This document shows positions 36,206 to 44,264 of a stretch of 57,525 bases of DNA, in pieces (within the stretch, counting starts at the first letter, position 1; each line of letters starts with the position of its first letter). Made by a program: the position numbers and the translations under genes. The notes beneath the pieces were generated by a model, which saw only the letters and a list, made by a program, of their open reading frames with translations, ran no database searches and was not told the origin of the DNA. Source of the stretch: JBEKSX01 sp049516635 (lineage in GTDB: Bacteria; Bacteroidota; Ignavibacteria; Tepidaquicellales; OLB5); NCBI GenBank assembly GCA_049516635.1, contig JBEKSX010000003.1, forward strand, positions 1 to 57,525, written 5' to 3'.

Positions 36206-37258
36206 TTAACTGTTTTCTCCGTTTAATAGTTTATCTATGATGTCTATGGTCTTTATCCCGTCTGCTTCAGCATTGAAATTCGTTATAAGCCTGTGCCTCA
36301 ATACGGGTCTGGACACTTTTTTTATATCATCAATTTCGGGAGTGAATCTTCCGTATAATATTGCGTTTGTTTTTGCGCCCATTATCAGGTACTGTGAGGC
36401 TCTGGGTCCCGCGCCCCAGTTGATCCAGTCCTTAATGTATTTAGGTGAATTTCCGTTCTCGGGTCTCGTTTTGTTCACGAGGGTTACTGTATAGTTAACA
36501 ACGTTATCGGCAACGGGAACTCTTCGGACAAGGTTCTGAAGCATAATAATTTCTTCTTTTTTCAGTATGATGTTCAATTTCGGTTCATACATGCTAGTTG
36601 TATATTTGATTATGTCCATCTCTTCAGTCATGCTGGGGTAGTCAAGCCATACATTGAACATAAATCTGTCCAGTTGTGCTTCTGGAAGGGGATAGGTCCC
36701 TTCGTGCTCAATTGGATTTTGGGTTGCCAGAACGTAGAAGGGTTCGTCAAGCGTATAAGTATTTCCCGCCGCAGTTACTTTATGCTCCTGCATTGCTTCG
36801 AGCAGTGCAGACTGTGTTTTCGGCGGAGTTCTGTTTATTTCATCAGCAAGTATCATGTTTGCAAAGATAGGTCCTTTCACGAATTTAAAGCTTTTCGAAC
36901 CTGTAGTCTGATCCTGCTCGATTATTTCTGTTCCAATGATATCCGAAGGCATAAGGTCCGGCGTAAACTGTATCCTGCTGAATTTCAATTCCAGAACTTC
37001 CGAAAGAGTTTTGACAAGGAGCGTTTTTGCCAGTCCCGGCACTCCTACCAGTAGGCAGTGCCCTCTTGAAAGGATAGCTATAATTATCTGGTCTATTATG
37101 CTCTCCTGCCCGACTATTACTTTTGCGACTTCTTTCTTAAGCTCAACAAATTTTGTATTCAGATATTTTACAAGCTCAACGTCGTTTTGTCCGGTCTTTT
37201 CGGTATCGCCGTTGCTCGGTACGGAGCTCTCTCCTGCTTCGATTACTTCTTCTTCCAT
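36206..37258 (-). CDS. MoxR family AAA+ ATPase
   Basis: This 350-residue AAA_3 protein has Walker A G-V-P-G-L-A-K-T, Walker B L-A-D-E-I-N-R, sensor 1 A-T-Q-N-P and the arginine-rich late motif G-A-G-P-R-A-S-Q-Y-L. MoxR proteins act as chaperones with VWA-domain partners to assemble metal cofactors or complexes. Here no VWA protein is next to it. Instead it follows three M16 peptidase genes with 12 bases to the last. The N-terminus is acidic (M-E-E-E-V-I-E-A-G-E). Confidence 0.92.
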   Translation of the reverse strand: MEEEVIEAGESSVPSNGDTEKTGQNDVELVKYLNTKFVELKKEVAKVIVGQESIIDQIIIAILSRGHCLLVGVPGLAKTLLVKTLSEVLELKFSRIQFTPDLMPSDIIGTEIIEQDQTTGSKSFKFVKGPIFANMILADEINRTPPKTQSALLEAMQEHKVTAAGNTYTLDEPFYVLATQNPIEHEGTYPLPEAQLDRFMFNVWLDYPSMTEEMDIIKYTTSMYEPKLNIILKKEEIIMLQNLVRRVPVADNVVNYTVTLVNKTRPENGNSPKYIKDWINWGAGPRASQYLIMGAKTNAILYGRFTPEIDDIKKVSRPVLRHRLITNFNAEADGIKTIDIIDKLLNGENS

Positions 37259-37270
37259 TAAATAGTTATA

Positions 37271-38725
37271 TTATTTCTGTTCCGGTTTACCGTCAGCATC
37301 ATATACTTCCACTTTCCCGAATCTTGCCATCTTGTCTCTTATCACATTTGCGTTTCCTGATATTACTATGAATAATTTATCCGGGTGTATATATTTTTGT
37401 GCTGCATCTAAAATGTCTTTTTTGGTAAGACCATTAATTTGACTAATATACGTACTATAATAATTCTTTGGTAGTCCGTACAGTTTTAAATTTATTACCC
37501 TCGTAGCTACTGCATTTGCAGTTTCAAGCTGTAGTGGGAATAACCCCGTTAAATAGTTTTTCACTGTTTGTAATTCTTCGTCCGTTACTTCTTCCGAAGT
37601 CATACTTTGTAGGTTTTCGATAATCCTTTCAACGGATGAATCGGTAACCTCGTTCCTAACATCAGCATCTACAGAAAAATCACCGGGCAGGATCCTTGTG
37701 CTGAAGCTGCTCCTTGCTCCGTAAGTGAAACCGTGTTTTTCCCTCAGATCATAATTGATACGCGAACCAAAATACCCGCCCAGTATGGTATTCATTACTG
37801 TTACTGCGATAAAGTCCGGATTGTTCCGTGCAATTCCTGTATGCCCTATCCTTAAATTCGATTGAACTGATGATGGTTTATCTACTATGTATACCCGGTC
37901 TGTTGAGAATGTGGGAGGTTGGTCACTCTGCCTCATTTCAGTATTAACAGGTTCTACATCCTTTTTCTCCCAGACACTGAATTTTTCGTTAACAATTTTT
38001 ATGGCTTCTTCTTTCGAAATAGCACCAACAAATGCCAATATCAGCTTATCGGGTCGGTAATGTTCATCATAGAAGCCTGCTATATCGTCACGTGTCATCG
38101 ATCTTATGCTTTCTTCTGTTCCTTCGGGCGGGAAAGCATATGGTGAGCCCTCGAACACCACTTTATTGAACATCTTATCGCTTAAAACAGAAGGTTCATC
38201 CTTACCCTGGATGATGGAGGAGATTCTCTGCTCCTTCAGCCGGTTTATTTCTTCTTCGGCGAAAACAGGATTTAATACTACATCTGCAAGTACATCCGTA
38301 ACTTTATCGAGAAATTTTTTCAGGACAGTCAACGATACATAACTGCCATCCCAGTCGTCCCCTGCGGATAAGCTTGCACCGTAGAAATCTGTTTCTTCCG
38401 CTATTTGTGTGGCTGTCCGGTTCCTGGTCCCCTTTGTCAGGAGATCTGCAGTTACGGATGAAACACCGTATTTTCCGTTATCGTAGTATGAGCCTGCATC
38501 TTTAAAAACAAACCTAATCGAAACTGAAGGTATCTTATAATTTTCGATCACGAGCAGGTTAATTCCGTTAGCTAGTGTTGTATCATAATAGTCGGGGAAG
38601 TGTACATCTTTCGGAGGTTTTGCCTTCGGGGGCTTTGTTCTGTCCAGAGTATTATCCTGTGTAATTCCTGTTTCGTTCATAAGAAATAATAGTAAAATAA
38701 ATAATAATATTTTATGGAATTTCAT
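37271..38725 (-). CDS. M16 peptidase-like protein lacking the zinc motif
   Basis: This 484-residue protein has a signal peptide (1-22) and the M16 fold, but the HxxEH region is replaced: Y-G-V-S-S-V-T-A-D-L-L has no histidine pair. The later R-I-N-Y-D-L-R-E-K-H-G-F-T-Y-G motif, which binds substrate in the non-catalytic partner, is kept. M16B complexes often pair an active subunit with an inactive one. It is therefore likely the partner of one or both upstream M16 proteins. Its start is one base away from the stop of the 430-residue gene. Confidence 0.85.
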   Translation of the reverse strand: MKFHKILLFILLLFLMNETGITQDNTLDRTKPPKAKPPKDVHFPDYYDTTLANGINLLVIENYKIPSVSIRFVFKDAGSYYDNGKYGVSSVTADLLTKGTRNRTATQIAEETDFYGASLSAGDDWDGSYVSLTVLKKFLDKVTDVLADVVLNPVFAEEEINRLKEQRISSIIQGKDEPSVLSDKMFNKVVFEGSPYAFPPEGTEESIRSMTRDDIAGFYDEHYRPDKLILAFVGAISKEEAIKIVNEKFSVWEKKDVEPVNTEMRQSDQPPTFSTDRVYIVDKPSSVQSNLRIGHTGIARNNPDFIAVTVMNTILGGYFGSRINYDLREKHGFTYGARSSFSTRILPGDFSVDADVRNEVTDSSVERIIENLQSMTSEEVTDEELQTVKNYLTGLFPLQLETANAVATRVINLKLYGLPKNYYSTYISQINGLTKKDILDAAQKYIHPDKLFIVISGNANVIRDKMARFGKVEVYDADGKPEQK

Positions 38726-38726
38726 T

Positions 38727-40019
38727 TCATTTCTTGTCCTGTACGGGCAGGTAGTGCAGGACTACGCGATTATTAGGATTAATATATTTTTGTGAAGAGG
38801 AAATGATATCTTCTTTTGTCACCTTCAGATAATTTTCTAAGTTCGTATTGATAAGCTCTGCATCGCCATAAAATGTTTTAAAATGAGCCAGCATGTCCGC
38901 TTTTGAAAGTATTAACTGACGCCTGTATATGCTTTTAGCTTCTATTCTGTTTTTGACCTTTTGTATCTCTTCTTCTTTTATATTTCCTGATATTGCTTCT
39001 GATACTATATTATCGATTTCAGACTGGACCGTATCTACCTTTACTCCGGGCATGAGTATAGCAAATATATAAAATATTCCTGCATATTCCTTTGTATCTG
39101 CATAACATCCTATTTCCGATACTAATTGTTTTTTGTAAACCAGCTCCCTGTAAAATCTCGAACTTTCACCGCTCGAAAGTATTTCTGATAATATATCGAA
39201 TGCGTACTGTTCCCTTGTCTGCTCTCCAGGAATCCTGTATCCTATAAATATGCCCGGGAAATGTATGTTGTCATAGATTACAGAAACTGTTTCGGATGCC
39301 AGTGGAGGCTCGTTGAAATTTTTTCTGTTTATGTCTTTACCTCTCTTTATCCCTCCGAAATATTTCCTTATCATAGCTAATGTCTCATCTTTGTTAATAT
39401 CACCCGTTATTGAGAGCACAGCATTATTAGGGATATAAAATCTTTCGAAGAAATTTTTAACATCGCTTAACGTGGCATTTTTAATATCTTTCATGTCTCC
39501 GATAGGGTCCCACCTGTAACCACTCGTTTTAAATAATTTCGGGGCGAATTCAACGCTCACGGTTCCGTAAGGTCTATTGTCTATGTTCTGCCTCTTTTCC
39601 TCCATAACAACCTCTTTTTGTGTCTCAAGGCTGTCCTGCGTTATAGCAAATTGCAGCATCCTATCCGATTCAAGCCACAAACCTAGTTCCAGCTGATTGC
39701 TCGGGAGGAGCACATAATAATTTGTCTTATCTTCAGTGGTATAGGCATTATTATCTCCTCCGGCGAAGGTCAGGAGCTTATCGTAAATGCCCTGCGGAAC
39801 ATTCTTCGAACCCTCGAACATCAAATGCTCAAATAGATGTGCAAACCCTCTTTTGTTCTCATCCTCGTCCTTTGAACCTACGTGATAGCAAAGATTTATT
39901 GCTACTGATGGAATGTAAGAGTCGTTTGATAATATTATCTGTAATCCGTTATCGAGTTCAAATTCATCGAAGCGTATCTTTGCGGGTTTTAGTTTTCCGT
40001 TATTTGAAATTTCGGTCAT
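38727..40019 (-). CDS. M16 zinc peptidase, catalytic type
   Basis: This 430-residue peptidase has H-L-F-E-H-L-M-F (the HxxEH zinc motif) and the downstream glutamate of the family, and ends with the second M16 half. It has no signal peptide, unlike its neighbours. It overlaps the upstream M16 gene by four bases (ATGA), so translation is coupled. The protein would be the catalytic subunit of a two-part M16B peptidase, with the 37271 product as partner. Confidence 0.88.
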   Translation of the reverse strand: MTEISNNGKLKPAKIRFDEFELDNGLQIILSNDSYIPSVAINLCYHVGSKDEDENKRGFAHLFEHLMFEGSKNVPQGIYDKLLTFAGGDNNAYTTEDKTNYYVLLPSNQLELGLWLESDRMLQFAITQDSLETQKEVVMEEKRQNIDNRPYGTVSVEFAPKLFKTSGYRWDPIGDMKDIKNATLSDVKNFFERFYIPNNAVLSITGDINKDETLAMIRKYFGGIKRGKDINRKNFNEPPLASETVSVIYDNIHFPGIFIGYRIPGEQTREQYAFDILSEILSSGESSRFYRELVYKKQLVSEIGCYADTKEYAGIFYIFAILMPGVKVDTVQSEIDNIVSEAISGNIKEEEIQKVKNRIEAKSIYRRQLILSKADMLAHFKTFYGDAELINTNLENYLKVTKEDIISSSQKYINPNNRVVLHYLPVQDKK

Positions 40020-41422
40020 TGCTCCTCAAGGGTCTCAGGTTTCATATTATCCTTCGGCTTTCCCTGTTTATTTGGTATATAGTATAGAATTACACTGTTG
40101 TCATCATTCAAATATTTATTTGCCGTGCTCTTGATATCTTCCGCAGTTACCTTTATATAATTATCGATATCGGTGTTTATCAAACTGGTATTTTTGTAAA
40201 AAGTTCTGTAACGTGCAAGCATCTCACAGACCCCGTGCATGGTCTGAGTCCTGTTCACATAATCCGATTCGATCGAGTTCTTTGCTTTTTGCAGTTCATA
40301 ATCAGAAACATCCTGCTCTTTAATCTTTTTAATCTCTTCTTGAACCAGTTCCTCGATATTGTTAAGTTTAGAATTCTTCAAACCCGTAGAAGAGATTAGA
40401 AACAAACCGCTGAGTTCGAGGTCCCAAACCATGGAACGGATGGTTCTAGCTGCCTGTTTTTCATATACTAAATTCTTGTATAACCTCGAGCTTCTTCTTT
40501 CACCCAGGATGGAGGATAATAATGTTAATGAATATAAGTCCTTAGACGTGACAGCCGGTATCTTATATGCTATATATATTGCGGGAAGCCGAACATTATC
40601 ATAAATGGTATCTCTTTTTTCTCCCTGGTTAAAGACGTTATCAGGGAATTGAGTATTCCTTGGAGGTGCAGGTGTTAACCCGGCGAAATATCTCTCGACC
40701 AGTTTTTTTGTACCCTTATAATTTATATCCCCCGATATCACAAGAACAGCATTATTGGGAGAGTAAAACTTTTTATAGAAGCTTCGGGCATAGCTCAAGT
40801 CTGCATCATTCAGGTCTTTCATGCTGCCAATGGTTATCCAGTGATATGGATGATCTGTAAATTCTCGGTTGAACAGATTCTCAAACCTGGAACCGTAGGG
40901 AACATTGTCATATCTTTGTCTTTTCTCTTCCTTTACGACTTCCCTCTGGTTATCGAAATTTTCCTGAGTAACGTTCAGTGAGCTCATTCGATCTGATTCA
41001 AGCCATAGGACCAGTTCGAGCTGGTTCGAAGGAACCGTTTCGAAGTAATTTGTCCTGTCCTGGTTAGTACTTCCATTCAATGTACCCCCGGCTTTTTGAA
41101 TATATGTAAAATGCTCAGTTTTACCTACATTTTTCGAGCCCTGGAACATCATATGTTCGAACAAATGTGCAAAGCCGGTCCGGTTCGAATCCTCATCCTT
41201 AGAGCCTACATGATACCATATATCCACACAAACCAATGGGTTAGCTGTGTCCTGATGCATTATAACATGTAACCCGTTTATTAGGTCAAATTCCTCAAAA
41301 TCTATCTTTTGAAGTGCATGTGTACCTGGGTAAGCCGGCGAAATAGCTAAAATCATAAATAAAATGGCAGTATATAATAGGTTATTTTTCAAGAGCACAA
41401 AGTTAAAAATACTAAAGCTCAT
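40016..41422 (-). CDS. M16 zinc peptidase with signal peptide
   Basis: This 468-residue peptidase starts with a hydrophobic signal peptide (1-32) and contains H-L-F-E-H-M-M-F, the HxxEH motif, and G-A-x-L-N-G-S-T-N-Q-D. The body is similar to that of the 38727 protein, suggesting duplication. It is the first gene of the minus-strand run and probably exported to the periplasm. The expected promoter lies in the 230-base gap to pgsA, where I see no strong boxes. Confidence 0.88.
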   Translation of the reverse strand: MSFSIFNFVLLKNNLLYTAILFMILAISPAYPGTHALQKIDFEEFDLINGLHVIMHQDTANPLVCVDIWYHVGSKDEDSNRTGFAHLFEHMMFQGSKNVGKTEHFTYIQKAGGTLNGSTNQDRTNYFETVPSNQLELVLWLESDRMSSLNVTQENFDNQREVVKEEKRQRYDNVPYGSRFENLFNREFTDHPYHWITIGSMKDLNDADLSYARSFYKKFYSPNNAVLVISGDINYKGTKKLVERYFAGLTPAPPRNTQFPDNVFNQGEKRDTIYDNVRLPAIYIAYKIPAVTSKDLYSLTLLSSILGERRSSRLYKNLVYEKQAARTIRSMVWDLELSGLFLISSTGLKNSKLNNIEELVQEEIKKIKEQDVSDYELQKAKNSIESDYVNRTQTMHGVCEMLARYRTFYKNTSLINTDIDNYIKVTAEDIKSTANKYLNDDNSVILYYIPNKQGKPKDNMKPETLEEQ

Positions 41423-41653
41423 TGTAATTTAAAAGATAGAAAAAAATATGTATATATTATTTCTCTAGACTATTAATAATTAAGAATTTATATTAAATTT
41501 GTAAGTGAAGGATGCTTGGATTCTAGAAATAATTATGATTTTTCTTTGTTTTATATCCTAACTATAAGAAAATGCAGTAAGTTTCGTTAATGGTTCGTTA
41601 GTTTGAGATAACGAATAAGATGTTTGAAATAGCACAAAAGGAGAAGATACTAT

Positions 41654-42250
41654 TTGAATAAAAAAGAATTTTTTTATGTATCAAACCTGTTAAGTCTTTC
41701 TAGATTTGTTCTATTAATATTTGCTGCATTTTTTTTGTTTACTGAAATAAGATACCATAATCTTTGGTCAGCAGGATTTATATTCTTGATATGGGTAAGT
41801 GACATCCTCGACGGTTATTTTGCAAGGAAGCTGAACGAAGTTACAGATCTGGGAAAGATAATAGATCCGCTGGCTGATAAAGTGACTATAATTGTTCTTG
41901 CTGTTATTTTGCTAATACGAAAGGTTCTGCCAGTTTGGTTTGTTCTGATCCTGGTTATTCGTGATGTAATAATTTTTTCAGGCGGTGTATATCTCAAGAA
42001 AAAGACAGATATTGTTATACAATCTAACTGGACAGGTAAATTAACGGTTTTTATTATTGGATTAACAATAATGTTCTCAATTGTATTTGAAAGTATTAAA
42101 GTGGACTTCGAAAATAAATTTTCAATATATCATATTGAAAAATTGGAACTTTTATGGAACATAATGATTTTATTAAGTATAGTGGCGAGTATAATATCTT
42201 TAATTGTATATTTTAACAAGTTTTTAAAAATAATTGCCCAAAAGGGCTAG
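41654..42250 (+). CDS. pgsA: CDP-alcohol phosphatidyltransferase (PgsA-like)
   Basis: This 198-residue membrane enzyme starts with TTG, backed by an AAAAGGAG site ten bases upstream. It has four to five transmembrane helices and the CDP-alcohol motif D-G-x2-A-R-x8-G-x3-D-x3-D (in D-G-Y-F-A-R-K-L). It transfers a phosphatidyl group from CDP-diacylglycerol to glycerol-3-phosphate or a related alcohol. The name is by family resemblance. It precedes a HU-type gene. Confidence 0.87.
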   Translation: MNKKEFFYVSNLLSLSRFVLLIFAAFFLFTEIRYHNLWSAGFIFLIWVSDILDGYFARKLNEVTDLGKIIDPLADKVTIIVLAVILLIRKVLPVWFVLILVIRDVIIFSGGVYLKKKTDIVIQSNWTGKLTVFIIGLTIMFSIVFESIKVDFENKFSIYHIEKLELLWNIMILLSIVASIISLIVYFNKFLKIIAQKG

Positions 42251-42288
42251 TTATAAAAATATTCATAAATCCTGAAAGGGGAGAAAAA

Positions 42289-42636
42289 ATGGAAACTAGT
42301 CAAAGCGGAACAAAGCAGGCAAAATCCCGGGTCAGAACACTGACCAAAAAGGATATCGAAATGAAGATCTCTCAGAAATTCGAGGGAAGACGTCTGACCG
42401 AAAAAGCTGTAGTTGATGCATTGTTTGATGCTATTCGCGAGCTTTTAATGACGGCACGTCCTGACCTTCGTATTGAGATCAGAGATTTCGGTGTCTTCGA
42501 GATAAAGACCACGAAGCCGAAACCTAAAGCAAGAAACCTGAAGACAGGTGAATTCGTATTCGTTCCTGCGAGGAAGAAGATCCATTTCAAGGCTGGCAAG
42601 CTCTTGAAAGAATTCTTGAAGAAACCGTTAACTTAA
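42289..42636 (+). CDS. HU family DNA-binding protein
   Basis: This 115-residue protein has the HU/IHF fold: a helical N-terminal part (T-K-K-D-I-E-M-K-I), the strand I-R-D-F-G-V-F-E and the arm region K-P-K-A-R-N-L-K-T-G-E with the typical P-x-R-K-K-I-H-F-K-A-G-K-x-L ending. It is longer at the N-terminus than E. coli HU by a basic tail rich in Ser and Lys. A GAAAGGGGAG site supports the start. Confidence 0.92.
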   Translation: METSQSGTKQAKSRVRTLTKKDIEMKISQKFEGRRLTEKAVVDALFDAIRELLMTARPDLRIEIRDFGVFEIKTTKPKPKARNLKTGEFVFVPARKKIHFKAGKLLKEFLKKPLT

Positions 42637-42719
42637 GATAAATCGGTAAAGAGATTTATTTTTCAAGTATTTTTTTACATACTTGTAGAAAATTCGATCT
42701 TTAATCCGTTTTTCTTTTT

Positions 42720-43166
42720 GTGAGTCTTCAAGATAACAAGATAATGGGAATCGATTACGGTTCAGTAAGGATTGGTATCGCCACAAGCGACCTTAGTAAA
42801 ACTATAGCCTTCGGGCAAAAAGCCATCAATAACGATAAGTCTTCACTTGATAAAATACTCGAGATAATTATTGCCGATAATGTGACCCGTATCGTACTCG
42901 GTTACCCGTTGAATTTGAAAGGATTGAGAACTGCTCAAACACTTGAAGTGGAAAAGTTTGAGGAAAAGCTGAAAGACCATATTAACAAAATCTTAAAAGA
43001 CCGGTATGTAGAAATTGTGAGATGGGATGAAAGATTTACGTCCAAGATGGCTCAAGACTCTATGTTGATTTCGGGTATGAAGAAAATGAAGAGAAGAGAA
43101 AAATCCAATATCGATGTTATTTCTGCTGCTCTGCTTTTACAGAGCTATCTTGACAGCGCCTTCTAG
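42720..43166 (+). CDS. ruvX: RuvX/YqgF Holliday junction resolvase-like protein
   Basis: This 148-residue protein has the RNase-H-like start G-I-D-Y-G-S-V-R-I-G-I-A, the L-G-Y-P-L motif, W-D-E-R-F-T-S and the final acidic Asp in N-I-D-V-I-S-A-A. It is thought to act in rRNA maturation (YqgF) or on DNA junctions. I give the GTG start. ATG at 42744 (M-G-I-D-Y-G) is an alternative. No clear ribosome site exists for either. Confidence 0.88.
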   Translation: MSLQDNKIMGIDYGSVRIGIATSDLSKTIAFGQKAINNDKSSLDKILEIIIADNVTRIVLGYPLNLKGLRTAQTLEVEKFEEKLKDHINKILKDRYVEIVRWDERFTSKMAQDSMLISGMKKMKRREKSNIDVISAALLLQSYLDSAF

Positions 43167-43258
43167 GCAATTTATAATTTATTCTAATCTGCTCTTCTTA
43201 TTTTGATATTTACCTATAACCGGGCGGATGCCCCGGAACAAGTTTTAGATATTTAAAT

Positions 43259-43915
43259 ATGTATCTGCTTGAACTGAACGAGCTCATTGAAAACGGTGAG
43301 AACTCCAAAGTTGAATTCAAAAGAAAGTTCTCAACTGCCGAAAAGATCGCCAAAGAAATGATAGCTTTTGCCAACACCAAAGGCGGTAAAATTATTTTTG
43401 GCGTTGATGATGATAGAAGAGTGATTGGTGTGGAGAGCGAAAAAGGCGAGATTGAACTGATCGATAAAGCTGCAAAATTTTACTGCACCCCCGAAATATC
43501 CTATTCCTACGAAATAATCCACATTTACAGAAAAGATGTTATTGTTGTTAATATTCCTGAAAGCCGTAATAAACCGCATTCACTTATAGAAGAGAACACG
43601 AACGGAAACGGTCTCCATCCCAAAGTTTATATCCGTATAAAAGATAAAAGTATCTTAGCCTCGAAGGAAACTATTCGCGTTCTGAAGAGGTCTAATTCAG
43701 ATTCGCCGCCTCTTATACTCGAGCTGGGGGAGAAGGAAAAATTTCTCCTTGATTACCTTTCAAAGCATGAACGGATAAATATCCAAACCCTGCGTAAGCT
43801 GTTAAATCTTTCCGAACGCCGCGCAAGCCGTATGCTTGTAAACCTGGTTCGTGCCGGTCTCATTCTCTTGCACAATCTTGAAAAAGAGGACTATTACACG
43901 CTGAACGGAAAGTAA
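43259..43915 (+). CDS. AlbA_2/Schlafen-type domain protein with winged helix
   Basis: This 218-residue protein has the AlbA_2 (AAA_4) pattern: E-F-K-R-K-F-S, then A-F-A-N-T-K-G-G-K-I-I-F-G-V-D-D-D-R-R-V-I-G-V, followed by I-P-E-S-R-N-K-P-H. The C-terminal third looks like a winged helix (N-I-Q-T-L-R-K-L-L-N-L-S-E-R-R-A-S-R). Such proteins bind nucleic acid and are often regulators. It lies 92 bases after ruvX. Function here is unknown. Confidence 0.83.
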   Translation: MYLLELNELIENGENSKVEFKRKFSTAEKIAKEMIAFANTKGGKIIFGVDDDRRVIGVESEKGEIELIDKAAKFYCTPEISYSYEIIHIYRKDVIVVNIPESRNKPHSLIEENTNGNGLHPKVYIRIKDKSILASKETIRVLKRSNSDSPPLILELGEKEKFLLDYLSKHERINIQTLRKLLNLSERRASRMLVNLVRAGLILLHNLEKEDYYTLNGK

Positions 43916-44047
43916 CACAACTCAGTTCATATCTTGTGATGGACACGAAATGTTTACTCGGGATATTCCAAATCACTGAACTTACTGCATTTAATAACTT
44001 TTCTCTTTCTATTTCATTTTCAGTTGATTATATTCATTGCATAAAAA

Positions 44048-44125
44048 TACGGGGTGCTCTTAACAAAAGGGCTGAGAACACACCCTTGAACCTGAACCAG
44101 ATAATGCTGGCGTAGGAAACCAAGA
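44048..44125 (+). ncRNA. TPP riboswitch (THI element)
   Basis: The region contains GGGGTGCTC, GGCTGAGA, then ACACCC, GAACCTGAACC, GATAATGCTGG and GTAGGAAA, the conserved blocks of the TPP-binding THI element in the expected order. It lies about 140 bases upstream of thiC and is followed by a strong hairpin with a T-rich tract. Binding of thiamin pyrophosphate should lower expression of the thiamin genes. Confidence 0.92.
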
Positions 44126-44133
44126 AATTTCAA

Positions 44134-44176
44134 AACCGCTTATCTTTTCCGGGTTAAAGGGTAAGCGGTTCTTATT
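44134..44176 (+). terminator. Riboswitch expression-platform terminator
   Basis: AACCGCTTA (44134-44142) pairs with TAAGCGGTT (44162-44170). The stem continues inward through TCTTTT/AAAGGG with G-U pairs around a seven-base loop, and is followed by CTTATTTTAT. Its place just after the THI element suggests transcriptional attenuation of thiC. Confidence 0.7.
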
Positions 44177-44264
44177 TTATGTATAGAGGAATATATAACA
44201 TATATAATCCGTTATAAAAAATAACAATCGAATAAGTTTTATAATAATCTATTAAGAGGAAATA

